From Acidobacteriota bacterium (GTDB lineage: Bacteria; Acidobacteriota; Terriglobia; Terriglobales; Acidobacteriaceae): a stretch of 64,000 bases of DNA. The position numbers were made by a program, and so were the translations under genes. Location: NCBI GenBank assembly GCA_021813745.1, contig JAKAJO010000026.1:19822-83821 (forward strand), read 5' to 3'. This document shows, piece after piece, positions 33,904-41,811 of the stretch. Below the pieces are notes generated by a model. The model was not told the DNA's origin, searched no databases, and saw nothing but the letters and a program-made list of their open reading frames with translations. How positions within the stretch are numbered: the first letter of the stretch is position 1; every line of letters begins with the position of its first letter.

Positions 33904-34287
33904 ATGGCCAGCTGCCCGTCGTGCCAACAGAAAGTCTCGGTCCTCTACTACACGCTTCAACCATCGGTCATGCTGGAAAATATCTTCCGCACGCCCGGAG
34001 GCAGAATTTTTACCTGTGAGAAGTGCGGGGCGCGGCTCAAGCTGACGCCGTCCAGCTACGTAATGTGCCAGGCCATCGCTGCCCTTTTCGCGATTCCGAG
34101 CGTGATCGGCTTTGCTCGTCTTCAGTTATGGCTTGTCAGCTCCGTTGGGATCTTTCAGCGTCTCGCGGCGGTGGCGCCGGGCGCGACAGCCTTCCTGCTG
34201 TGGATCGTGCCCACGCTGGTGGTGACGCTCACCTTCTACAGTCTGCTGGCCGGGCAGTTGGTCGAATTCCAGATCGCCGACTCGTAG
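33904..34287 (+). CDS. Small zinc-ribbon membrane protein
   Basis: A 127-residue protein. The N-terminal ribbon has two Cys pairs, MASCPSCQQKV and FTCEKCGARLKL, followed by two hydrophobic helices (CQAIAALFAIPSVIGF; ATAFLLWIVPTLVVTLTFYS) with a short loop. The start at 33904 is preceded by GAGGTGGAAG and places the first CxxC right at the N-terminus; the frame extends upstream but that part has no protein-like sequence. No function can be assigned. Confidence 0.7.
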   Translation: MASCPSCQQKVSVLYYTLQPSVMLENIFRTPGGRIFTCEKCGARLKLTPSSYVMCQAIAALFAIPSVIGFARLQLWLVSSVGIFQRLAAVAPGATAFLLWIVPTLVVTLTFYSLLAGQLVEFQIADS

Positions 34288-34352
34288 CCTGGCAGCCGCC
34301 GTCCGGCCTTCAGCCTCCGCGTTCAGCGGGAAGGTGCTGGCGACGGGGTAGT

Positions 34353-34383
34353 TCCCCAGGCCTCAGAAATCGGGGCCTGGGGA
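34353..34383. terminator. Stable hairpin between convergent genes
   Basis: TCCCCAGGCCTC and GGGGCCTGGGGA pair over 12 bp (one G-T) with a 7-base loop. A second hairpin, CCCGCC/GGCGGG (34400-34422), stands directly after the stop of the minus-strand gene that ends at 34424. Confidence 0.65.
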
Positions 34384-34423
34384 GCTCGCAACTGGCCCAC
34401 CCGCCAAAGCGAATCAGGCGGGG

Positions 34424-34948
34424 CTACTTCTTTGCGGATTCCTTGTCAGGCGAGAAGAAGCTGGTGAGCGCATTGACGAGTTTCTGGGCCTGCTCGTCAA
34501 CGGCTCCGCTTTGGCTCTGCACGGCCCCCATGGCTCCGGCAGCACCCCAGTAGGACGGCTTGGTCGTAATCCTTTGGGTCCAGACCGCTTTCTTTGAGGG
34601 ATCCATCAGTGTGTATTCCATGGTGATTTTGGCGCGGCCTGAGCCGAAGCCGATCAGTGCTCTTTTGGCTGTGCTGCCGCCGCTGTACTCCACTTCCTTT
34701 GCCGTGAGCGACCAGGTCCCTTCGGGCTGTGTGGCATCAGTGTCAAAGGTTTTTACGGTTGCGAAAAGATTGCTGTATTTAAGGGCGTTCGCCGTAGATG
34801 CTTGAACCGAGGCAACAGCGGATGCAGCTTTTGCGTCAGCGGAGAATTTTTCGATCCACAAGTTACGGTCCTGCTGCTGGGCAAAAGAGGCACCCGGGAA
34901 CGCGGCAAGCGCCAGGACGAGAGCAAATAAGGCAGCGAACTGCTTCAT
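34424..34948 (-). CDS. Exported DUF4410-like protein
   Basis: A 174-residue protein with a signal peptide (FAALFALVLALAAFPGASFA). The mature part resembles DUF4410-type proteins: an alternating strand/helix pattern ending in GFGSGRAKITMEYTLMDPSK, followed by a helix and a Lys-rich tail. The ATG at 34948 is the start (GGGGGAAGTACC upstream); the much longer open frame upstream is not coding. Family assignment is by sequence feel and is tentative. Function is unknown. Confidence 0.65.
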   Translation of the reverse strand: MKQFAALFALVLALAAFPGASFAQQQDRNLWIEKFSADAKAASAVASVQASTANALKYSNLFATVKTFDTDATQPEGTWSLTAKEVEYSGGSTAKRALIGFGSGRAKITMEYTLMDPSKKAVWTQRITTKPSYWGAAGAMGAVQSQSGAVDEQAQKLVNALTSFFSPDKESAKK

Positions 34949-35133
34949 CGGTACTTCCCCCAGTCTGGAAGTGCGACACGCGACTGTGCGGGGAATTTCA
35001 GCAGAGGTGCTGGGGACTTCCGCGAGCTTAGACTCAGAGGACAGTTTGCGGGTAGCAGAGAATTTTCTGGCGTGCCTCTTGCAACAGCGCGCCAGGCGGA
35101 CTCCTGGGCGCGGGCGTGCCGTGGAACGGGAAG

Positions 35134-35370
35134 CTAGAGGGCGCTGCGGCGGCGTGGCTGGCGGGGCTGCCGCATATGGGCCTGCTTGCTGCGGGTGCTT
35201 TCCACGGGCGCCTTCTCGACGGGGCGCGGGGCCGCGGCGGTGGCCAGCTCCTGCACGCGCGTGCTGCCGCAGTGGGGGCAGGTGGGATGGGTTGGGATGG
35301 TCTGCGACGCAGGGTGCTGCACGGTGAACTGCTGCTTGCAGTCCCAGCAATGATAGGCATACTGAGTCAT
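35134..35370 (-). CDS. FmdB-type small zinc-ribbon protein
   Basis: A 78-residue protein. MTQYAYHCWDCKQQFTVQH and TCPHCGSTRVQEL give the CxxC...CxxC ribbon of the FmdB/regulatory small-protein family. The C-terminal half is basic, Pro/Arg-rich and disordered. GCAGGAGGACGGCC precedes the ATG at 35370, so the longer frame is not used. Function of this family is not established. Confidence 0.82.
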   Translation of the reverse strand: MTQYAYHCWDCKQQFTVQHPASQTIPTHPTCPHCGSTRVQELATAAAPRPVEKAPVESTRSKQAHMRQPRQPRRRSAL

Positions 35371-35839
35371 GGCCGTCCTCCTGCATGCAGAGTACCGCCG
35401 TTTCGGGTGCGAGTGATGTGACGGCGGGACTATGGGACAGCTTCTAGCTGCTAGCTGGCGGTGGCGGGGATGGAGTTGTGCCTTCCCCGGTCTCAGAAGC
35501 GAGGCTGGGGGCAACCCCGCGTTACGATGGAGTCCCAAGTGGCTCTCTTGACAATGTCGCTCGGGCGCCGCGGTGGCTTAGGGGCGTACGCAAAATCAAC
35601 CCTTGTGAGGACCGTCCGCCCAGATCGAAGGTCCCTGATCGCCAGTCGCTTTGGCATGGGCTAAATGCTATCTCACAATGTCGCAGAGATGTTCTCCGCT
35701 GGCGTGCGTTGCGCAAGCGCGAAGGCCGTCCCGTAAGGGACGGCCTTCGTGTGAGAGAACCAAGGATGAGTGGATGTTTTTCTTGTCCCGCCCTAACAAG
35801 TTAGGACGGGGCACCCGCACAGAACGTTTATCTGGACGA
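35371..35839. other. Intergenic stretch with repeats, no gene
   Basis: No credible gene. It contains a perfect hairpin, CGAAGGCCGTCCC / GGGACGGCCTTCG (13-bp stem, GTAA tetraloop, 35720-35749), and the dispersed element listed separately at 35786-35817. Both lie downstream of the radical SAM gene on the minus strand and may act as serial transcription stops. Confidence 0.55.
35786..35817 (-). repeat. Dispersed palindromic element at the 3' end of the radical SAM gene
   Basis: On the minus strand it reads CGGGTGCCCCGTCC, inner arms TAAC...GTTA, then GGGCGGGA. The outer 14 and 8 bases are identical to the copy after mntH (5516-5548), while the inner arms differ but still pair. It lies 22 bases past the radical SAM stop codon, again pointing away from the gene. 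Confidence 0.65.
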
Positions 35840-37978
35840 TCAGTCGCCGGCGACGGGTTCGGCGGGCTGCTGGTTGCGGTTGATGGGGCTGGCTGCGTTG
35901 TTGGTCGCAGGCCGAATGCTGTCGAGCGAGACGATGCCTTCGACGGGCTTTTCGCCGAGGACGTGCTGGCGGTAGAGCTTGGCCATCTTGGCGTTTTCGG
36001 CGTCCTGCTTGATCTGGTCAATGTTGGACTGGCTGGCGGCGCGGGCGCGGAGACGCTCTTCGCGGGCGTTCTTGGCGATGCCGAGCTCGTCGAGGGTGTG
36101 GTTGGCTTCGGAGTTGACGTGCTCCATGTTGAGCTTGAGGTCGTGGCCCACGTGGGTCATGCCGACCTTTTTGCCGCCCGCGAAGATTTCGTGACGGCCG
36201 TGCTCCTCATACCACTTGGTGAGGGTGGCGGTCATGTGCATCTTCTCGATGATATTGCGCCAGCCGATGCCGGTATTGTAGGCGCAGAAGCTGATTTCAC
36301 CTTCCTGCGTGGCGTAGGGGATGATGCACTGCTCGGTGCGGCGGAAGTCGTAGTTGAACAGATCCTGGAACCACATGCCGGCGATGAAGAGGAAGTTCCA
36401 GCGGTCCTGGCGGCGCTTCTGGATGTCTTCCATGGTGCGGTCGCCCTTGACGCTGCCGTAGTTCTTGCCGGTGGCGTTGAAGGTCTTGTCCATCTTCTTG
36501 AGCATGTCGGTGATCTTGAAGTGGGTGGGCGCCTGGAAGGGATCGTAGTTGCGCAGCAGGGCCAGAGCAAAACCGACTACGGAGAGCCACTTGCCGCGGC
36601 CTGCGTCGTTGACCTTGGCGAGGTCCTTGGCCACCTGATCCATGTGGAGGAAGGCGGTGACGGGCGCGGCTTCCTTGGTTTCCTTGTCAATCATCATGGC
36701 CATGCCGATGCCGCAGTTGGGGTGGCAACCGCAGGAGAGCTGACCCCACTCGGCTGTGGGTCCGTGCACGAGGTCGGCCCAATCCGAAAAGGTGGACATG
36801 AAGGAGATGGGGAACCAGTCGCGCTCGGGCTCACCGAAGCCGCACTGGTTCTTGATGTCGTGGGCCATGTGCGAGAGAGTGTAGCGCTGAGCAAAGCGGC
36901 GCTCGTCGGTGATGTCCTCGTCGCGGCCAGTGAAACTGACGGGCTGGAAGCTGAGGAAGCTGATCTTCTTGGGGTTGTCGAGGGCAAACTTGATGATGCG
37001 GCCCACCTGCTCGTTGTTGATCCCGTTGATGATGGTGGTGACGGGAACGATTTCGACGCCGGCCTCGTGAAGATTGTTGATGGCCTGAAGCTTGACGTCG
37101 AAGAGATTGCCGACCTTGCGGTGGGAGTTGGCGGCGTTGCCGATGCCGTCAAACTGGAGGTAGACGTAACGCAGACCGGCCTCAGCGGCGGCGCGGCACA
37201 ACTCCTTGGACTTGGCAAACTCGATGCCGTTGGACGCGGCCTGGACGGAGTTGTAACCGACCTTGCGCGAGTAGGCGATGGCATCAAGGAAGTAGGGCGA
37301 GAGCGTGGGCTCGCCGCCGGAGAACTGGACGCTCATCTGGCGCCGGGGCTTGACCTGCACGGCGTTGTCGAGCATGGTCTTGATTTCTTCCCACGTAAGC
37401 TCGTGGACGAAGCCAACCTGGTTGGCGTCCATGAAGCAGGGGTCGCACATCATGTTGCAGCGGTTGGTGAGGTCGATCGTGAGCACCGAGCCGCGGCCAT
37501 GCGTGACGGTGCTGGTGCCGTGGTGGTGGAGCTTCTCATCGCCGGCGCCGTGAGCGCGGATGTCGCGGCCGGGGAAGGACTCTTCCAGGTGCTTGAAGAA
37601 GGCCGGATCGATGGACATGACGTCCTCGAAGTGGCCGTGCTTCGGACAGTCCTTGACCATGAGGATCTTACCGTCGCGCTCGATGATCTGGGCCTTGATT
37701 TCGCCCACCTTTTCGTTGAGCAGGACTTCATGGGGCAGCTTGCCGTCGAGGATCTGCTGGCGAATCTCGGGGACGCACTTGGGACAGAGAGAATCCGTCG
37801 TGCGCGGCCAGCCGAGAGGGGGCTTTTCCTTCTGATAGCTCTTGAGCAGGGGCTTGTCGCTCCACTTGGGGGTGAAGGACGGGTTGGGGCTGATGCGATT
37901 CAGCCGCTCAAAGGCAACCCACGCACCCTTGGCCGCGTAGACGACGGCTTTCTCGGCGTACTTGACTGCTTTGGACAT
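35840..37978 (-). CDS. Radical SAM protein of the Tes-like (membrane-spanning lipid) type
   Basis: A 712-residue radical SAM enzyme. The cluster motif is TNRCNMMCDPCF (Cys about 174, 178, 181), with an FSGGEPTLSP glycine-rich SAM-binding segment about 45 residues later. Before it lies a ribbon-like domain, TTDSLCPKC (Cys 65, 68) and DGKILMVKDCPKHGHFED (Cys 111), the layout of archaeal tetraether synthase Tes (MJ0619) and its bacterial homologues. Further Cys clusters follow (LSCGCHPNCGIG). A C-terminal extension past residue about 520 makes it longer than archaeal Tes. AAGGAG precedes the ATG at 37978; the GTG six bases earlier is less well placed. It is monocistronic and ends in a repeated hairpin. 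A role joining lipid tails (iso-diabolic acid type) is inference. Confidence 0.85.
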   Translation of the reverse strand: MSKAVKYAEKAVVYAAKGAWVAFERLNRISPNPSFTPKWSDKPLLKSYQKEKPPLGWPRTTDSLCPKCVPEIRQQILDGKLPHEVLLNEKVGEIKAQIIERDGKILMVKDCPKHGHFEDVMSIDPAFFKHLEESFPGRDIRAHGAGDEKLHHHGTSTVTHGRGSVLTIDLTNRCNMMCDPCFMDANQVGFVHELTWEEIKTMLDNAVQVKPRRQMSVQFSGGEPTLSPYFLDAIAYSRKVGYNSVQAASNGIEFAKSKELCRAAAEAGLRYVYLQFDGIGNAANSHRKVGNLFDVKLQAINNLHEAGVEIVPVTTIINGINNEQVGRIIKFALDNPKKISFLSFQPVSFTGRDEDITDERRFAQRYTLSHMAHDIKNQCGFGEPERDWFPISFMSTFSDWADLVHGPTAEWGQLSCGCHPNCGIGMAMMIDKETKEAAPVTAFLHMDQVAKDLAKVNDAGRGKWLSVVGFALALLRNYDPFQAPTHFKITDMLKKMDKTFNATGKNYGSVKGDRTMEDIQKRRQDRWNFLFIAGMWFQDLFNYDFRRTEQCIIPYATQEGEISFCAYNTGIGWRNIIEKMHMTATLTKWYEEHGRHEIFAGGKKVGMTHVGHDLKLNMEHVNSEANHTLDELGIAKNAREERLRARAASQSNIDQIKQDAENAKMAKLYRQHVLGEKPVEGIVSLDSIRPATNNAASPINRNQQPAEPVAGD

Positions 37979-38256
37979 GTTCACTGTCTCCTTATATGTT
38001 GGTCGCGCTCGACTTGGCCCCAGCTTTCGCTACAAATCGGGGCAGTCCCGGATCGGATGTTCTGGGCCGCAATGGGCACCCGCCGGAACGTAAAAAGTCA
38101 TTTCGAGGATAGACTTCCGGGGTTGTCCATCCAACCGGGGTGCAGCGAATGGCAGAAACGGGGGTTAAACGGGGATTTGGCCGGGGCGAATGGAGTGTGA
38201 GCACGCGCTGGCGGTTTTGCTTGAAGGCGTTGATGGAGAAGGTGTTAGGACCGGGG

Positions 38257-39276
38257 TCACGGTGTGCCGCCGCCTTCCGTGGTGGCGACCTGGTTGATGA
38301 TGCGCTGGACGAGGACGATGCGGACGTGGATGCGGCGGGCTACGTCGGGCAGAAACTCGGTGATGTAGTTGTCAATGGGTGCGGTGGCGAGGCCGATGGA
38401 GTAGCGGGTGACGTCGGCGGAGAGGTGGGTCTGTTCGCCGGGAACGTAGAGGTTGCTGATGCCGAGGTCGATGGCAGAGCCGACGATGCTGGCGTAGTTC
38501 AGCATGCCGCGGCCGTTGTCGCCCTGCGTCCACAGGACCTGAAGGGCGGCGTGGAGGGCTCGGCGGCGGATGGATGCGGTGGGCATGCGGTGGTAGTGGG
38601 GATCCTGGTGCGCGATGGAAGGGATGAGAAAGGTGCCGAAGAATTCGCCGGTCATGTCTTCTGCATAACTGACGCCAACGTTTTTGCCGAAGCCCGGCAT
38701 GCCTGGACCGTAGGGGGAGTGGGAGTCGGATGCGACGGCGATGCCGGACTGGCCGGCGATGGTGATGGCGTTGAATGGGTCGAGGAGGTTGCGGACTGCG
38801 AGGCGCGCCTTCTCCGTTGGCGTGAGGGGCTTGACCTCGGGGCCGTTGAGGAAGCGTGCCAACCAGTTGACGGGTTTAGCCGGTTTGCAGGGCTGAAGAG
38901 CTGAAGCCCCTGCGGACTGCGTGCTTTCGGGAGTGGTGGACTCAGGGCGTGAGGATGCTGCTGGTTTGGCAGGGCAGGGCAGAAGCGTATGGGTCTTCGG
39001 AGGCGCGGTTGCGGTGGGCACGGGGGTTTGCGGCAGCGGAGCCTGGGGCAGAGAAGTGTCGGTGGTTTGCGGGGTTTGTCCAGCAATGGGGCGAGGAGCG
39101 ATCAGGAGACTTGAGGCAAAAACGGCAACGGGTACCAGCGAAAGCGGGTGGCGACGAAGGAAGTGCGCCGCGGGCGAGCCGGAACGAGAATTGGGGCCCA
39201 GATCGATCGATGGCTGTTGCAATCGCCTTGTCCTCAAATGCCAAGGTGCAAGTGAAACAGGTGGTGCTGAGTGCAA
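38257..39276 (-). CDS. Exported protein of unknown function
   Basis: Up to 339 residues. After a basic N-terminus, a hydrophobic stretch (SLVPVAVFASSLLIA) looks like a signal sequence. It is followed by a Pro/Thr/Ser-rich linker (about 65-125) and a conserved-looking C-terminal domain (about 135-335) with LNGPEVKPLTPTEKARLAVR, GMPGFGKNVGVSYAEDM, PSIAHQDPHYHRM and IHVRIVLVQRIINQV. There is no ATG before the signal sequence; TTG at 39276 or a later TTG must serve, so the start is uncertain. Similar proteins are known to me only as acidobacterial hypotheticals. Confidence 0.65.
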   Translation of the reverse strand: MHSAPPVSLAPWHLRTRRLQQPSIDLGPNSRSGSPAAHFLRRHPLSLVPVAVFASSLLIAPRPIAGQTPQTTDTSLPQAPLPQTPVPTATAPPKTHTLLPCPAKPAASSRPESTTPESTQSAGASALQPCKPAKPVNWLARFLNGPEVKPLTPTEKARLAVRNLLDPFNAITIAGQSGIAVASDSHSPYGPGMPGFGKNVGVSYAEDMTGEFFGTFLIPSIAHQDPHYHRMPTASIRRRALHAALQVLWTQGDNGRGMLNYASIVGSAIDLGISNLYVPGEQTHLSADVTRYSIGLATAPIDNYITEFLPDVARRIHVRIVLVQRIINQVATTEGGGTP

Positions 39277-39548
39277 CCGGGCTCCCGGCTTGCGCCGGGG
39301 AGTACAGATCTCGGGTGATCACGCGAAGCAGAGTTGGACTCAGTAAAACTCTGCGGACCGCTCATTGCATCTGACGGCCAATTCATCTAGATGGTAACCC
39401 CAGCGACCGCAAAGAGTTGTCGTTGGTCAGGGTGCCATTTGGGTTCATTAAGGCGGCCCGGAACTGTTGGCTAGATAGGCACACGGGGCCCCTGGTGACA
39501 TTGACGGCAAGAGAGTGCGCTCGGAGACTGAGAAAGAGGAGTTAAGCC

Positions 39549-39779
39549 GTGGGCACATATCCTCCTTCCGGCGCGCCATCGGGGCCAAGCGTCGGCCAGC
39601 GGATTGAAGAGGCGATTGAGCTGATTGAGATGGAACTGCGGCACGCGATTGCGTATGTGAATGACGCGGTGGTACCGCAGGTGCGCAGCGAGTCAATCAC
39701 GGCCATGCGAAAGCTGGCGGAGAGCCTGCAAAAGCTTGCCGATCGCATGGATCAACCCAAGGGGCCACGGGTGGGATGA
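39549..39779 (+). CDS. Small helical protein coupled to the RlpA-like gene
   Basis: A 76-residue protein with a GTG start (AGAGGAGTTAAGCC upstream). After a Gly/Pro/Ser-rich N-terminus it is one long amphipathic helix region (IEEAIELIEMELRHAIAYVN; SITAMRKLAESLQKLADRMD), probably an oligomerising coiled coil. Its last 4 bases overlap the next gene (ATGA). Function is unknown; the coupling suggests it acts with the RlpA-like lipoprotein. Confidence 0.7.
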   Translation: MGTYPPSGAPSGPSVGQRIEEAIELIEMELRHAIAYVNDAVVPQVRSESITAMRKLAESLQKLADRMDQPKGPRVG

Positions 39780-40594
39780 GCAGGACAGAGATGATTGCGC
39801 GGGACGGACGCATCGCGGCCACCTCGGCGCTGGGCTTGATGTTGCTGGCGGCAGGGTGCGGGCACCACCAGACAGCACGGATGCCGGCTCCTCAAGCGGC
39901 GCCGCCGGCCTTGACGGCCGAGACACCTGCGACGTCGAGCGGAGGGCCCGAGGCTTCGGCGACCACAGGATCAGGGCGAATTGCTGTGACGCCTGCGCCC
40001 GAGGGCGGCGTGAGCGACGACGATCTGCAATTTGTGGAGTCGCACGATCCGATTTATTCATTTGAGGGAAACGCAACATGGTATCGAGCGCCGTATAAGG
40101 GGCGCAGAGCCGCGAATGGCGAGGTGTTTCACAACAGCGCAATGACGGCGGCTAACCGCACGCTTCCGATGGGAACTCTGGTCGCGGTGACGAATCTGAA
40201 GACCGGGCAGACCGCAGCGATGCGGATTACGGACCGAGGACCGTTTGTGCCGGATCGCATCATCGACCTGAGCCCTGCGTCCGCGAAGGCGGTGGGGATT
40301 TACTGGACGGGGTTGGCCCGGGTGCGAGTTGACGTGTATCGGTCGCCCAAGCCGCTGGATGGAGCCGGACGGTGGTGCGTGCAGATTGGCGCCCTCTCAA
40401 GCGCACGCAAGGCGGAGAAGCTCAAGAAGGAGCTTCTCCGAAAGTATCCCGACTCGCACGTTATCGAATTTGCCGGTGAGAAGAGCTACTGGGTGCGTAT
40501 TCGTCCAGAAGGCGACAATCGCCAGGAGGCGGAGTTCATTGCGCGTCATGTGCGGCTGTCGGAGGGCCAGCCGTATCTGACGCGGCTGGACTGA
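39776..40594 (+). CDS. RlpA-like lipoprotein with DPBB and SPOR domains
   Basis: A 272-residue outer-envelope lipoprotein. The lipobox LMLLAAGC gives the Cys near residue 28, followed by a Pro/Ala/Thr-rich spacer. The double-psi beta-barrel (about 92-182) shows GNATWYRAPYKGRRAANGEV, NRTLPMGTLVAVTNL and ITDRGPFVPDRIIDLS, the RlpA catalytic region with its Asp. The C-terminal SPOR domain (about 200-270, WCVQIGALSSARKAEKLKKE) binds denuded septal peptidoglycan. In Pseudomonas, RlpA is a lytic transglycosylase at the septum. It is translationally coupled to the small helical protein upstream. Confidence 0.9.
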   Translation: MSRTEMIARDGRIAATSALGLMLLAAGCGHHQTARMPAPQAAPPALTAETPATSSGGPEASATTGSGRIAVTPAPEGGVSDDDLQFVESHDPIYSFEGNATWYRAPYKGRRAANGEVFHNSAMTAANRTLPMGTLVAVTNLKTGQTAAMRITDRGPFVPDRIIDLSPASAKAVGIYWTGLARVRVDVYRSPKPLDGAGRWCVQIGALSSARKAEKLKKELLRKYPDSHVIEFAGEKSYWVRIRPEGDNRQEAEFIARHVRLSEGQPYLTRLD

Positions 40595-40731
40595 GGGTGA
40601 GAGCGCAGTCCCACAGACCTATGGGGTTACAGGAATTTCCGGACGCAATGCAAACGAGGGAAACGCTGCGAAGGGTCTATCCGGAATGGCCCTCCCGCCC
40701 TGCGCCAAGAAACGCGAGAGGGCCGACGTGA

Positions 40732-41601
40732 TTATTGAATCTCGCTGGCGCTCGGAACGGGCAGTTTCTGGCGGACTGGGGGTACCGCGTCCGCATTGGC
40801 GCCAGCCGGGCTGTTCGCTGCCTGAGCGGGGTTCGCCTCTGCCGAGCTCATGGCAGTGAGCTCAGATTGGCGGTATTTTGGTGCGCTGATGTAGCCGTGA
40901 ATATGGTTCTTTGAGATCGCGTTGATGACAATTTCGATTGGCTGCTGGCTGTCCGGTGCATAGAACATCGCAGGCTGATAGAGATTGACGTGCTTCTGGG
41001 AGAGGTTGCTGTCGCTGACCATGAGCTGAAGGTCCGCGAACTGATGGCGGGTATTGGCCTTGCGCAGGGCGATGCCGATGGGACCCTCACGCGTGAATTG
41101 CTTCGACTTGTTCAGGTCGAACTCATAGTAGTTGCGCTCGCCGCGCTTCTGGAGGAGCACGAGCTGGTCGTGATTGCGGGCGATGTTGCCGTTGAGTTCA
41201 GTCCGCGTGTTGGAGAGATCGGACTGTGTGCTTGAGATATCGGCGCGCTCCTGATCGATGGCCTTGCCCTGTGCGTCCACCTGCGACTGCAGCTTGTTGT
41301 AGCGCGGATCGTATGCATGGGCGCCGCTGCGGGCGTGGCCTGCGGAGTGGCGCGCAGGCGTCACGGCCGCGGCTGCCTGAGCCGCCTGGCGGGCCTGGTC
41401 GTTGGCGACAAGAGTGCTGACCTGCGAGGAAAGCGCACGCATCTGCGAATTCGTGGCGCTAAGTTGGGCCGAGATTTGCGCGTTCTGGCTGGCCAGATTC
41501 TGGGCGCTGTTGCGCTCGTGAAGGGCATAGCCGCCGATGCCAGCAAGAACTGCGATGGCGGGAAGTCCTACCTTAATCCAGGGTGAGAGAGAACCGTCCA
41601 T
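40732..41601 (-). CDS. Membrane-anchored coiled-coil protein
   Basis: A 289-residue protein with one N-terminal membrane segment (VGLPAIAVLAGIGGYAL), then a long coiled coil (residues about 30-150, including a Gln/Ala/Ser-rich stretch and QSQVDAQGKAIDQERADISS). A compact beta-rich C-terminal domain (about 160-245) contains NYYEFDLNKSKQFTREGPIG and VNLYQPAMFYAPDSQQPIEI. The tail is Ala/Pro-rich. GGAGGTTTCCA precedes the ATG at 41601. A 7-bp GGCCCTC/GAGGGCC stem lies just past the stop. I cannot name the family; an envelope-spanning scaffold is a guess. Confidence 0.72.
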   Translation of the reverse strand: MDGSLSPWIKVGLPAIAVLAGIGGYALHERNSAQNLASQNAQISAQLSATNSQMRALSSQVSTLVANDQARQAAQAAAAVTPARHSAGHARSGAHAYDPRYNKLQSQVDAQGKAIDQERADISSTQSDLSNTRTELNGNIARNHDQLVLLQKRGERNYYEFDLNKSKQFTREGPIGIALRKANTRHQFADLQLMVSDSNLSQKHVNLYQPAMFYAPDSQQPIEIVINAISKNHIHGYISAPKYRQSELTAMSSAEANPAQAANSPAGANADAVPPVRQKLPVPSASEIQ

Positions 41602-41811
41602 TGGAAACCTCCGAAGAGAGCTTGACGACAAAGTGAGCCCATTCACCCGTTATGCAAGTGGAGGGCCAATCACGCGGCGCTGTAAATGATTGACGGGGCG
41701 GTGGATGTGGATCCTGATCCGGACCGAGGATGGGAAGAAATTGCATAGGCAGGAAAAAGTTGCCTGGCGGAGCAGCTTGGGAATCAGGATCGTAACGGAG
41801 TGTCGAAGATC

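Noticed and set aside
35651..38200. An 849-codon plus-strand frame over the radical SAM gene
   Set aside because: Longest frame in the area but Val/Gly/Asp-rich without domains; the minus strand encodes the CxxxCxxC enzyme with a good ribosome binding site.
38140..38904. A 254-codon plus-strand frame opposite the exported protein gene
   Set aside because: Asp/Val/Gly-rich translation with no recognisable domain. The minus strand has a signal-like stretch and conserved-looking segments, although the start there is uncertain.
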